DNA from: Rhodoferax sp.
Lineage (GTDB): Bacteria > Pseudomonadota > Gammaproteobacteria > Burkholderiales > Burkholderiaceae_C
Direction of reading: 5' to 3'
Length of the DNA: 7,021 nucleotides
NCBI GenBank assembly: GCA_023231075.1
Contig: JALNWC010000132.1
Location: 1-7,021 of the forward strand
Shown here: positions 1 to 5,773 of the stretch, one piece after another
Layout of the letters: each line of letters opens with the position of its first letter
Position numbering within the stretch: position 1 is the stretch's first letter
Notes under the pieces: model-generated
Seen by the model: only the letters and a program-made list of their open reading frames with translations
Databases searched by the model: none
What the model was told of the DNA's origin: nothing
Program-made: the position numbers and the translations under genes

Positions 1-1040
1 CCCTCCTGCGCCTGCGCCAGCGGAATGCTTTCGCGAATCTGCCACAGGGTTTGCGCTTGCGCCAGGTTCTCTGCCACCACGGCGTCGCTCACACAGCCCG
101 CGTCCAGTGCGGCTTCCAGCAGGCTTTCCAGCTGGCTTCTGGCGTGGGTTTCGGATTCGGCATCGGCGTTTTCCAGCAGCACGCAAAAGGCGCTTTCCTG
201 GAAGAGCGGCACGCGCAAGTTATCGAAGTGCCTGGCCACCAGGCCCAGGGCAAACTGGCCCATCAGCTCGAAGCCGGTCAGGCTGGCCCCCAGGTGCTGG
301 TGCGCCAAACCCAGCAGTTGTACCGCCGCTTCCATGGACGGCACGGCGGCCCAGGCGGTGAGCCGCGCTTTGGGCTGCGGGTAGAGCTTGAGCGTGGCGG
401 CGGTGATGATGCCCAGCGTGCCCTCGGCGCCAATGTAGAGGTTTTTCAGGTCGTAACCGGTGTTGTCCTTGCGCAGGCCGCTCAGGCCTTGCCAGATGTC
501 GCCTTGCGGCGTCACCACCTCCAGCCCCAGGCACAGGTCACGTGCATTGCCGAAACGCAGCACCTGCGTGCCGCCGGCGTTGGTGCCCAGATTGCCGCCA
601 ATGGTGCACGAGCCTTCGGCCGCCAGACTCAGCGGAAACCAGAAACCGGCGGCCTGCGCCTGCTCTTGCACCGTTTGCAAAATGCAACCAGCCTCCACCG
701 TCATCGTCAGGTTGGCCACATCGACGCTGCGCACCGTGTTCAGGCGCTGCAGGCTGAGCACGATCTGCCGGCCGGATTCGTCGGGTGTCGAGCCCACCAC
801 CAGGCCGGTGTTGCCGCCCTGCGGCACGATGCCCAGGCCGCTGTCGGGGTGCTGCGTCAAAAAGCTGGCGCAGGCCCTGACCACTTGCGCGACCTCGTCG
901 GTGCTGGCCGGACGCACCACGGCCAGCGCCTTGCCGCGGCTGCGCTTGCGCCAGTCCTGGGTCCAGGCGCTGAGCTCGCCTTCGGTCAGCACCTGGGCGC
1001 TGCCGACGATGGTTTTGAGTTCAGCGAGCAGGGTTTGCAT
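1..1040 (-). CDS. FAD-binding oxidoreductase, GlcD / D-2-hydroxyglutarate dehydrogenase-like (3' part outside window)
   Basis: The reverse strand is open from ATG at 1040 to the left edge: 346 complete codons and no stop, so the C-terminus is missing. The N-terminal half is a PCMH-type FAD-binding domain. PQGGNTGLVVGS (residues 73-84) is the FAD pyrophosphate loop, followed by GSCTIGGNLGTNAGG (143-157) and DNTGYDLKNLYIGAEGTLG (192-210). The second half (from about 225, with TGFELM at 255-260 and WQIRESIP at 333-340) matches the FAD-oxidase C-terminal domain. Family members oxidise 2-hydroxy acids such as D-lactate, glycolate or D-2-hydroxyglutarate; the substrate cannot be told from this sequence. 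The family is usually about 460-475 residues, so roughly 120 are missing. The start lies inside the end of the upstream DUF2069 gene (20 bp overlap), so the two are probably co-transcribed. No clear Shine-Dalgarno precedes the start. The family is confident; the exact substrate is unknown. Confidence 0.93.
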   Translation of the reverse strand, partial: MQTLLAELKTIVGSAQVLTEGELSAWTQDWRKRSRGKALAVVRPASTDEVAQVVRACASFLTQHPDSGLGIVPQGGNTGLVVGSTPDESGRQIVLSLQRLNTVRSVDVANLTMTVEAGCILQTVQEQAQAAGFWFPLSLAAEGSCTIGGNLGTNAGGTQVLRFGNARDLCLGLEVVTPQGDIWQGLSGLRKDNTGYDLKNLYIGAEGTLGIITAATLKLYPQPKARLTAWAAVPSMEAAVQLLGLAHQHLGASLTGFELMGQFALGLVARHFDNLRVPLFQESAFCVLLENADAESETHARSQLESLLEAALDAGCVSDAVVAENLAQAQTLWQIRESIPLAQAQE

Positions 1041-1473
1041 GGCTGGATGCGCAGGGTTCAGGGGTCTCGCCGGTCGGCTTGGCTGCCTCGGCGGCGTTTT
1101 TAAGCCGCAGTCGCACGTGCAGCGCGCAGGCGGTGAACAGGATCAGGCACAGGGCCACTTCCACCATCGCCAGAGAGTTGCCAGGGGCCTTGTCGCTGTA
1201 GGCGCGCACCGCGCCTTCGGTAAAGTACAACCACACCAGCAAGCTGACCCAGCGGTAGGTGTACATGCGGTTTTTCAGCAAGCCCGCCAGCGGCAGGCAC
1301 AGCGGCAGCACCTTGAGGGCCAGCCAGGAGCCGCCCGGGCGCAGGGGGGCCAGCCACAGTTCCCAGGCCAGGCCCAGCACAATGAGGCTCAACAGGCTGC
1401 CCACTGCCAGAATTCGGGTCAAAGCCACGCTGGTGGTGGCCGGGGTCGGGGAAGAGGTGCGAAAAGTGTTCAT
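1021..1473 (-). CDS. DUF2069 family small integral membrane protein
   Basis: This encodes a 150-residue protein with about four hydrophobic segments (near residues 20-42, 50-66, 73-90 and 100-122) and a polar, likely cytoplasmic, C-terminal tail. The family hallmarks are WELWLAPLRPGGSWLALK (residues 37-54), then KNRMYTYRWVSLLVWLYFTE (67-86), which I recognise as the DUF2069 core. The function of this family is not known. The first 17 or so residues are rich in Ser, Thr and Pro and look poorly conserved, so a start further inside, such as the GTG at Val16, is possible. Its 3' end overlaps the start of the FAD oxidase gene, and its 5' end faces yihY across 21 bp. In related bacteria I recall DUF2069 lying near wrbA and yihY; no wrbA is visible here. 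Confidence 0.88.
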   Translation of the reverse strand: MNTFRTSSPTPATTSVALTRILAVGSLLSLIVLGLAWELWLAPLRPGGSWLALKVLPLCLPLAGLLKNRMYTYRWVSLLVWLYFTEGAVRAYSDKAPGNSLAMVEVALCLILFTACALHVRLRLKNAAEAAKPTGETPEPCASSHANPAR

Positions 1474-1494
1474 GACGGTGGCATCATAGCGGCC

Positions 1495-2733
1495 ATGAGC
1501 ACACCACCCACCCTACGCATGTCCTGGCCCCGCAGGCTGGATGCCTTTTTGAATGACCTGTCCAATTTCCCCTGGAAAAATACCGCCTACACGCTGCGTG
1601 AGCGCTTCCATGAAGACCATCTGGGCCTGACGGCCAGCAGCCTGACCTTTACCACCACCATCGCGCTGGTGCCCTTGGCCACCGTGTTGTTGGCGGTGTT
1701 TACCGCGTTTCCGATGTTTGCCAAGTTTCAGGGCGTGCTGCAGCAGTGGCTGATCGAGAGACTGATTCCGGACAATATCGCGCGCCAGGTGCTGGGCTAC
1801 CTGACGCAGTTTGCCGGTCAGGCCAGCAAGCTCGGCGGTGTCGGTTTTGCAGTCTTGTTCTTCACGGCGCTGGCGCTGATCTTGACGATCGACCGCACCT
1901 TGAATGCCATCTGGCGGGTGCGCAAACCGCGCCCGCTGGGGCAACGGGTGCTGGTGTACTGGGCGGTGATGACGCTTGGCCCCATCTTGCTGGCAATTAG
2001 CTTGAGCCTGACGTCTTACGCCTTGTCGGCCTCCAAGGGCCTGGTGGGCGGTTTGGCGGGCGGGGTTGGCTTGCTGTTGGACAGCCTGCAATTTGTGCTG
2101 TTGGCCTGGGGCATGGCGGCGCTCTACCGCTATGTGCCCAACACGCGGGTGCACTGGGCTCATGCCTGGGCGGGCGGAATGTTTGTCTCGGTGGGCTTCG
2201 AGGCGGCCAAGAAACTGCTGGTGATCTATCTGGCCAAGGTGCCCACCTATTCGGTGCTGTACGGCGCTTTTGCCACCTTGCCCATCCTGCTGATCTGGAT
2301 CTATGTGGGCTGGGTGATTGTGCTGTTGGGCGCCGTGATTGCCGCCTATCTGCCGAGCCTGCTCAGTGGTGTGCCGCGCCGCATCAGTGCCCAGGGCTGG
2401 CAGTTTTTGCTGGCCATCGAGGTGCTGCAGCAGTTGGCGCCCTTGCAAGCCAGCGCGGACAAGGGCTTGACCATGTCCGGTTTGTCGCAGCGGCTCAGGG
2501 TCGATGCGCTGCAACTTGAACCCGTGCTGGAGACGCTGGTGGCGCTGGACTGGGTGGGGCAGTTGCAGGAAGAGCGCGAAGATGGCGAAGCGCGTTACGT
2601 GCTGCTGGCCAACCCCGACGGCACACCGCTGCAAGCCTTGTTGCACACCTTGTTATTGCCCTGCGAGCCCAGTACCCTGCATTTATGGGAAAACGGGCGC
2701 TGGCACGACATGACGCTGCGCCAGGCGCTGTGA
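1495..2733 (+). CDS. yihY: YihY family inner membrane protein (formerly mis-named ribonuclease BN)
   Basis: This encodes a 412-residue polytopic membrane protein. Signature stretches are LTASSLTFTTTIALVPLA (residues 45-62), YVPNTRVHWAHAWAGGMF (213-230) with FEAAKKLLVIYLAKVPTYS just after (235-253), and LPILLIWIYVGWVIVLLGA (262-280). About six membrane helices lie between 45 and 290. After the last helix there is a soluble C-terminal region (about 300-375) with the look of a winged-helix domain, as in longer YihY proteins of beta- and gammaproteobacteria. The family was once called RNase BN (rbn), which was later shown to be wrong; the biochemical role is unknown. The frame stays open far upstream (from 460), but that part is antisense to two real genes. 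I chose ATG 1495; ATG 1519 is an alternative. Neither has a good Shine-Dalgarno. Confidence 0.93.
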   Translation: MSTPPTLRMSWPRRLDAFLNDLSNFPWKNTAYTLRERFHEDHLGLTASSLTFTTTIALVPLATVLLAVFTAFPMFAKFQGVLQQWLIERLIPDNIARQVLGYLTQFAGQASKLGGVGFAVLFFTALALILTIDRTLNAIWRVRKPRPLGQRVLVYWAVMTLGPILLAISLSLTSYALSASKGLVGGLAGGVGLLLDSLQFVLLAWGMAALYRYVPNTRVHWAHAWAGGMFVSVGFEAAKKLLVIYLAKVPTYSVLYGAFATLPILLIWIYVGWVIVLLGAVIAAYLPSLLSGVPRRISAQGWQFLLAIEVLQQLAPLQASADKGLTMSGLSQRLRVDALQLEPVLETLVALDWVGQLQEEREDGEARYVLLANPDGTPLQALLHTLLLPCEPSTLHLWENGRWHDMTLRQAL

Positions 2734-2752
2734 GCGGCTTGAAAATGGCCCC

Positions 2753-2783
2753 GGCCGAATGTTGGAAAATCGGCCCCTTTTAT
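2753..2783 (+). terminator. Weak stem-loop plus T-run after yihY
   Basis: GGCCGA (2753-2758) can pair with TCGGCC (2770-2775) across an 11-base loop, followed by CCTTTTAT. The stem is short and the T-run is interrupted, so it may only be a weak or partial terminator of yihY. It sits just upstream of the DUF3297 ribosome binding site, so it could instead attenuate read-through or be chance. The 67-bp gap (2734-2800) holds no convincing sigma-70 promoter that I can see. Confidence 0.3.
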
Positions 2784-2788
2784 CTCAA

Positions 2789-2794
2789 AAGAAG
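2789..2794 (+). promoter_or_regulatory. Ribosome binding site of the DUF3297 gene
   Basis: AAGAAG ends 6 bases before ATG 2801. It supports that start over the upstream in-frame ATG at 2759, which would add 14 residues without family resemblance and would translate through the stem-loop. Confidence 0.5.
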
Positions 2795-2800
2795 AACCCC

Positions 2801-3049
2801 ATGACCGATACCCCACACAAGCCCGAGCTCCCCGACCACCTGTCCAGCGACGCGCGCAGTCCGCACCACGTCGCCGCCGTGTTCGAGCATGACATCGGCA
2901 TCCGGCTCAATGACAAGGAGTTGTTCAACGTCGAGGAATACTGCGTCAGCGAAGGCTGGGTCAAGGTGCCCGCCGGCAAAACGCGCGACCGCAAGGGCAA
3001 CCCGCTGCTGATCAAGCTCAAGGGCCGGGTCGAGGCGTTTTACAAGTGA
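2801..3049 (+). CDS. DUF3297 family small protein
   Basis: This encodes an 82-residue soluble protein. The run PHHVAAVFEHDIGIRLNDKE (residues 21-40), then VEEYCVSEGWVKVPAGK (44-60) and RKGNPLLIKLKGRVE (64-78), is what I recognise as the nearly invariant core of the DUF3297 family. The length matches the family (about 80 residues). No signal peptide or membrane segment is present, and the function is unknown. The start at 2801 is preferred because it has an AAGAAG ribosome binding site and gives the usual MTDTP-like N-terminus. It follows yihY on the same strand after 67 bp, so it may be co-transcribed or have its own promoter. It ends 18 bp before the convergent end of rnfH. Confidence 0.9.
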   Translation: MTDTPHKPELPDHLSSDARSPHHVAAVFEHDIGIRLNDKELFNVEEYCVSEGWVKVPAGKTRDRKGNPLLIKLKGRVEAFYK

Positions 3050-3073
3050 ATGAATGGCCGGGATGCTTCATTC
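3048..3073. repeat. Inverted repeat spanning the convergent stop codons
   Basis: GAATGAA (3048-3054) is the reverse complement of TTCATTC (3067-3073), with a 12-base GC-rich spacer. The two arms include the stop codon of the DUF3297 gene on one side and of rnfH on the other. Its position would suit a bidirectional termination or mRNA 3'-end hairpin, but the stem is only 7 bp, AT-rich and lacks a T-run, so this is tentative. Confidence 0.3.
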
Positions 3074-3337
3074 GTCGTTGTCGGTGTCGCCGCGCAAGGC
3101 CATCGGGTCGGCGGTGATGGGGCGGTATATTTCAACCCGCTGACCGGCCTCCAGCCGGGCTTCCAGGGCGATGGTTTTGCCAAAAACGCCCACCTTTTGG
3201 GTGCTCAGGTCCAGCGCTGGAAAGGCGCGAGCAATGCCACTGGCCTCAATCGCATCGCGCACGGTGGCTTGTTCCGGCACGTCCACCTCGAGCCAGGTCT
3301 GGCGCTCCGGCAAGGCATAGGTGACACTGACTTTCAT
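3068..3337 (-). CDS. rnfH: RnfH family protein (ubiquitin-like beta-grasp fold)
   Basis: This encodes an 89-residue protein starting MKVSVTYALPERQTWLEVDV. The conserved family core is KVGVFGKTIALEARL (residues 48-62) and GQRVEIYRPITADPM (65-79). RnfH belongs to the ubiquitin-like RnfH (UPF0125) family. The name comes from its place at the end of the Rhodobacter capsulatus rnf operon; the molecular role is not established. I chose the ATG at 3337 because it forms an ATGA overlap with the rnfE stop and gives the usual N-terminus. A more upstream ATG at 3370 would add 11 atypical residues. No strong Shine-Dalgarno precedes it, which fits translational coupling to rnfE. It is the last gene of the operon visible here. 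Confidence 0.9.
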   Translation of the reverse strand: MKVSVTYALPERQTWLEVDVPEQATVRDAIEASGIARAFPALDLSTQKVGVFGKTIALEARLEAGQRVEIYRPITADPMALRGDTDNDE

Positions 3338-4023
3338 GATGCCGCCGCGACAGGTTTGGGTGAATGACACGAGGCCTCTTGCACGCGCGGTGATGCTTGT
3401 CTTGCATCCATGGCCCGCTTGGCCGCGATCATCAAGCCCAGCACAATGAAACCGCCGGCCGGCAGGATCATGACCAGGGCACCCGCGCCGGGGTAAACGC
3501 GCATCTCCAGTGCGCCCATGGCGGGCCCGAGCAGCGTGGAGGCACCGGAAAACAACGTGCCGCTGCCGCCAATTTCGCGCAAGGCACCCATCAGGGTCAG
3601 CGCGAAGGTAAACCCCGCGCCCATCGCCAAACCATCCAGCGCCGACAAGGCCACGCTGTTTTTGCAGGCAAAGGATTCGGCACGACCCAGAATCAGGCAG
3701 TTCACCACGATCAGCGGAATGAACAAACCCAGCACCTTGTGCAGTTCATGCAGCCAGGCGTTCATGGCCAGATCAACAATGGTGACCAGGGTGGCAATGA
3801 TCAGCACAAAGGCCGGTATGCGGACCTCGTCGGTGATCAAGCCGCGCAGCAGGGACACCAGCATGTTGGAGGCGATCAGCACCGCCATGGTGGCCATGCC
3901 CATGCCCAGGCCCTGGGTGGCCGCCGACGTCACGGCCAGGGCCGGGCACAAGGACAACATCTGGCTGAACACCACATTGTTGCGCCACACACCATCTACC
4001 AGGATGTCTCGGGATGGGCTCAT
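3334..4023 (-). CDS. rnfE: Electron transport complex subunit RnfE/RsxE
   Basis: This encodes a 229-residue integral membrane subunit with about six helices, homologous to RnfA. It begins in the family way (DILVDGVWRNNVVFSQML, residues 6-23). Two cysteines sit in conserved contexts: SLCPALAV (Cys26) and VVNCLILGRAESFA (Cys109). In characterised Rnf complexes the matching cysteines of RnfA and RnfE hold an Fe-S centre within the membrane. Other matches are SALDGLAMGAGFTFALTLMG (126-145) and LREIGGSGTLF (147-157). The length is close to that of the E. coli protein. The basic and small-residue C-terminal tail (from about 203) is variable. The gene overlaps rnfG upstream and rnfH downstream by ATGA and has a strong Shine-Dalgarno. 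Confidence 0.96.
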   Translation of the reverse strand: MSPSRDILVDGVWRNNVVFSQMLSLCPALAVTSAATQGLGMGMATMAVLIASNMLVSLLRGLITDEVRIPAFVLIIATLVTIVDLAMNAWLHELHKVLGLFIPLIVVNCLILGRAESFACKNSVALSALDGLAMGAGFTFALTLMGALREIGGSGTLFSGASTLLGPAMGALEMRVYPGAGALVMILPAGGFIVLGLMIAAKRAMDARQASPRVQEASCHSPKPVAAAS

Positions 4024-4688
4024 GGGGAAACCTCCTCTAGAAATGTTTTGCGGTGAGCTGCGAACAATCGCAAGCCGTCCCGAACGCCGTTGACCACCGC
4101 CCGGGGTGTGATGGTGGCCCCGGCAAACTGGTCAAACGGACCGCCATCTTTCTTGACCGCCCACTGGGCGTCCGGCGGGTCACCCAATGACTTGCCGGTA
4201 AAGCGGGTGATCCAGTCGGAACGGGTGACTTCAATTTTGTCGCCCAGACCGGGCGTTTCCGTGTGTTTCAGGACCCGCACACCGAGCAGCTTGCCACGCT
4301 CGTCAATTCCCAGCAGCAGCCTGATCTCGCCGCTATAGCCTTTGCGGGAGGTCTCAAACGCCACGCCGGTCACATGCCCCGCCTGGCGTGCCTGATAAAC
4401 CAGCAAGGGCGTGCCGTCGAGTTGCAGTTGCACCGTGTCAGCGGCAGGGTTGTTGTCGTGGATGCTGGCCGGAATCACCTGCTCCAGCGAGCGGCGCAGG
4501 TCTTCCCGGGCACTTTGTTCAATCGGCTCCCGGGTCAAACCATAGGCCACCGCCAGCAACCCGGTGGCCGCCAGTGAGAACCCGCCGAGCACCAGGGCAT
4601 GTTTACCGCCGGCAAGCGCCAGCAGCGCGATCAGGCGGGCTGACAGGGATGCCGTGGCCGGAGCGCGGGGGCGATCGGTGGCGCTCAT
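4020..4688 (-). CDS. rnfG: Electron transport complex subunit RnfG/RsxG (FMN-binding)
   Basis: This encodes a 222-residue subunit with one N-terminal membrane helix (about residues 31-52) and a periplasmic FMN-binding domain. Conserved stretches are SRKGYSGEIRLLLGID (114-129), LKHTETPGLGDKIEV (140-154) and the flavinylation site DQFAGATITPRAVVNGV (186-202). By family knowledge, FMN is attached through a phosphoester to the threonine of the GAT triplet, here Thr192, by the flavin transferase ApbE. About 20 extra residues precede the membrane helix compared with E. coli RsxG, the first ones polar and Ala/Pro/Arg-rich; a later start is not obvious. A CAGGA Shine-Dalgarno lies about 7 bases before the start. 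Its stop overlaps the rnfE start and its start overlaps the rnfD stop. Confidence 0.95.
   Translation of the reverse strand: MSATDRPRAPATASLSARLIALLALAGGKHALVLGGFSLAATGLLAVAYGLTREPIEQSAREDLRRSLEQVIPASIHDNNPAADTVQLQLDGTPLLVYQARQAGHVTGVAFETSRKGYSGEIRLLLGIDERGKLLGVRVLKHTETPGLGDKIEVTRSDWITRFTGKSLGDPPDAQWAVKKDGGPFDQFAGATITPRAVVNGVRDGLRLFAAHRKTFLEEVSP
4031..4038 (-). promoter_or_regulatory. Strong Shine-Dalgarno of rnfE
   Basis: On the reverse strand AGAGGAGG lies 7 bases before the rnfE ATG (4023), inside the last codons of rnfG. It nearly matches the anti-Shine-Dalgarno consensus, confirms the start, and suggests rnfE can recruit ribosomes itself as well as by coupling. Confidence 0.8.
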
Positions 4689-5773
4689 AGGTGGATCCTG
4701 GGTTGGGCCTTGGCTTCCAGCGATTTGCCACGCCGGCTGCGGCCAAACACGCGGGGGCGCAGGCCACGGTCAATCAGCGGCACCAGCGCATTCATCAGCA
4801 CCACGGCAAAGGCCATGCCTTCCGGGTAGCCACCCAGCGCACGAATCACCCAGGTTAGCGCACCGATGCCCGCGCCAAACAGCAACTGGCCACTGCGCGA
4901 CACGGGCGAGGTCACGTAGTCGGTGGCGATAAAAAAAGCCCCCAGCACCGCCGCCCCGGACAGCAGGTGGATCGGCAGGGAGGCAAACCGGGCCGGGTCC
5001 AGTGCGTGGGATACCGCCGCCAGTGCGCCCAGCGTGCCCAGCAGGGCCACCGGGATATGCCAGGAGATGATGCGCAAGACCAGCAGCAGCAGGCCCCCCG
5101 CCAGCAGCAGCCCGGCAGACGTTTCGCCCATGGAGCCGGACTCTTGGCCAATGGCCAATTGTTGTGACGAGGGTAGCTGCTCAGCGGTTTTCGCCACCGA
5201 CACGCCGCGTGACAGCTCGGTTTTCAGGTGCCCCAGCGCGGTGGCGGCACTCAGGTGATCAGGTATCGGTGTGTGGTCGCTCACAATCGCCAGTGCCTGA
5301 CCGAAGGAGGGAGCCGCTTCGCTACCGAAGGGTGCCGGAGCCACCCACAGCGTCAGCTGCACCGGGAATGAAATCAATAACACGATGCGTGCGACCATGG
5401 CGGGGTTGAACAGGTTTTGCCCCAGACCGCCAAACAGATGTTTGCCCAGCACAATGGCCGAGATGCTGCCCAGAAAACCGATCCACCAGGGGGCCCAGGG
5501 TGGCAGGCTCATGGCCAGTAACCAACCCGTCAGCAACGCCGAGCCATCAAAAAGGCGGGTGCGTACGGGTTGTTTCAGAAGTGCCAGCATGGCTGCCTCC
5601 GCAGCCAACGCACTGCCCAGGGTGATGGCAAACAACATCAGAGCAGGCCAGCCATACAGCCACAAACCATAGGCCGTGCCTGGCACCAGGGCCAGAATCA
5701 CCCAGACCATGGTGCGGGTCACGGTGTTGACCGTGTGCGTGAAAGGTGCGGCGCGCTGGGCCAGGGTGCTCAT
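4685..5773 (-). CDS. rnfD: Electron transport complex subunit RnfD/RsxD (covalent FMN)
   Basis: This encodes a 362-residue polytopic membrane protein with an estimated eight to nine helices. Family signatures are DGSALLTGWLLAMSLPPWAP (residues 76-95), KHLFGGLGQNLFNPAMV (111-127), IHLLSGAAVLGAFFIATD (268-285) and GGYPEGMAFAVVLMNALVPL (314-333). LSAATALGHLK (174-184) aligns with the E. coli RsxD segment containing SQATPL, so Thr178 is the expected attachment point for covalent FMN. RnfD is homologous to NqrB of the sodium-pumping NADH:quinone reductase and is thought to form part of the ion path. The C-terminal tail (from about 344) is longer and more basic than in E. coli. A GAGGAG Shine-Dalgarno supports the start, and the gene overlaps rnfC and rnfG by ATGA. 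Confidence 0.96.
   Translation of the reverse strand: MSTLAQRAAPFTHTVNTVTRTMVWVILALVPGTAYGLWLYGWPALMLFAITLGSALAAEAAMLALLKQPVRTRLFDGSALLTGWLLAMSLPPWAPWWIGFLGSISAIVLGKHLFGGLGQNLFNPAMVARIVLLISFPVQLTLWVAPAPFGSEAAPSFGQALAIVSDHTPIPDHLSAATALGHLKTELSRGVSVAKTAEQLPSSQQLAIGQESGSMGETSAGLLLAGGLLLLVLRIISWHIPVALLGTLGALAAVSHALDPARFASLPIHLLSGAAVLGAFFIATDYVTSPVSRSGQLLFGAGIGALTWVIRALGGYPEGMAFAVVLMNALVPLIDRGLRPRVFGRSRRGKSLEAKAQPRIHL

Noticed and set aside
51..1103. 350-codon open frame on the plus strand opposite the FAD oxidase, plus others such as 1513-2646 (minus) and 3397-4056 (plus)
   Set aside because: They are antisense to well-recognised genes, have Gln/His/Arg-rich compositions typical of shadow frames in high-GC DNA, and show no domain I recognise.
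460..1494. Upstream extension of the yihY reading frame by 345 codons
   Set aside because: This stretch is antisense to the FAD oxidase and DUF2069 genes and has no resemblance to YihY; the family N-terminus begins near 1495.
2759..3049. Longer DUF3297 protein starting at ATG 2759
   Set aside because: The extra 14 residues look unlike the family, run through a hairpin, and lack a ribosome binding site; ATG 2801 has AAGAAG.
3068..3370. Longer RnfH starting at ATG 3370
   Set aside because: The extra 11 residues are atypical; ATG 3337 gives the standard N-terminus and the same ATGA overlap as the other junctions.
4020..4688. RnfG flavinylation motif reads DQFAGAT instead of an S/T before GAT
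   Set aside because: Other RnfG proteins appear to tolerate alanine here, and Gly, Ala and the acceptor Thr192 are all kept, so it is not evidence of an inactive subunit.
4685..5773. RnfD shows SAAT rather than SGAT at the FMN site, suggesting loss of flavinylation
   Set aside because: E. coli RsxD has SQAT at the aligned place, so the middle residue varies and the acceptor Thr178 is retained.
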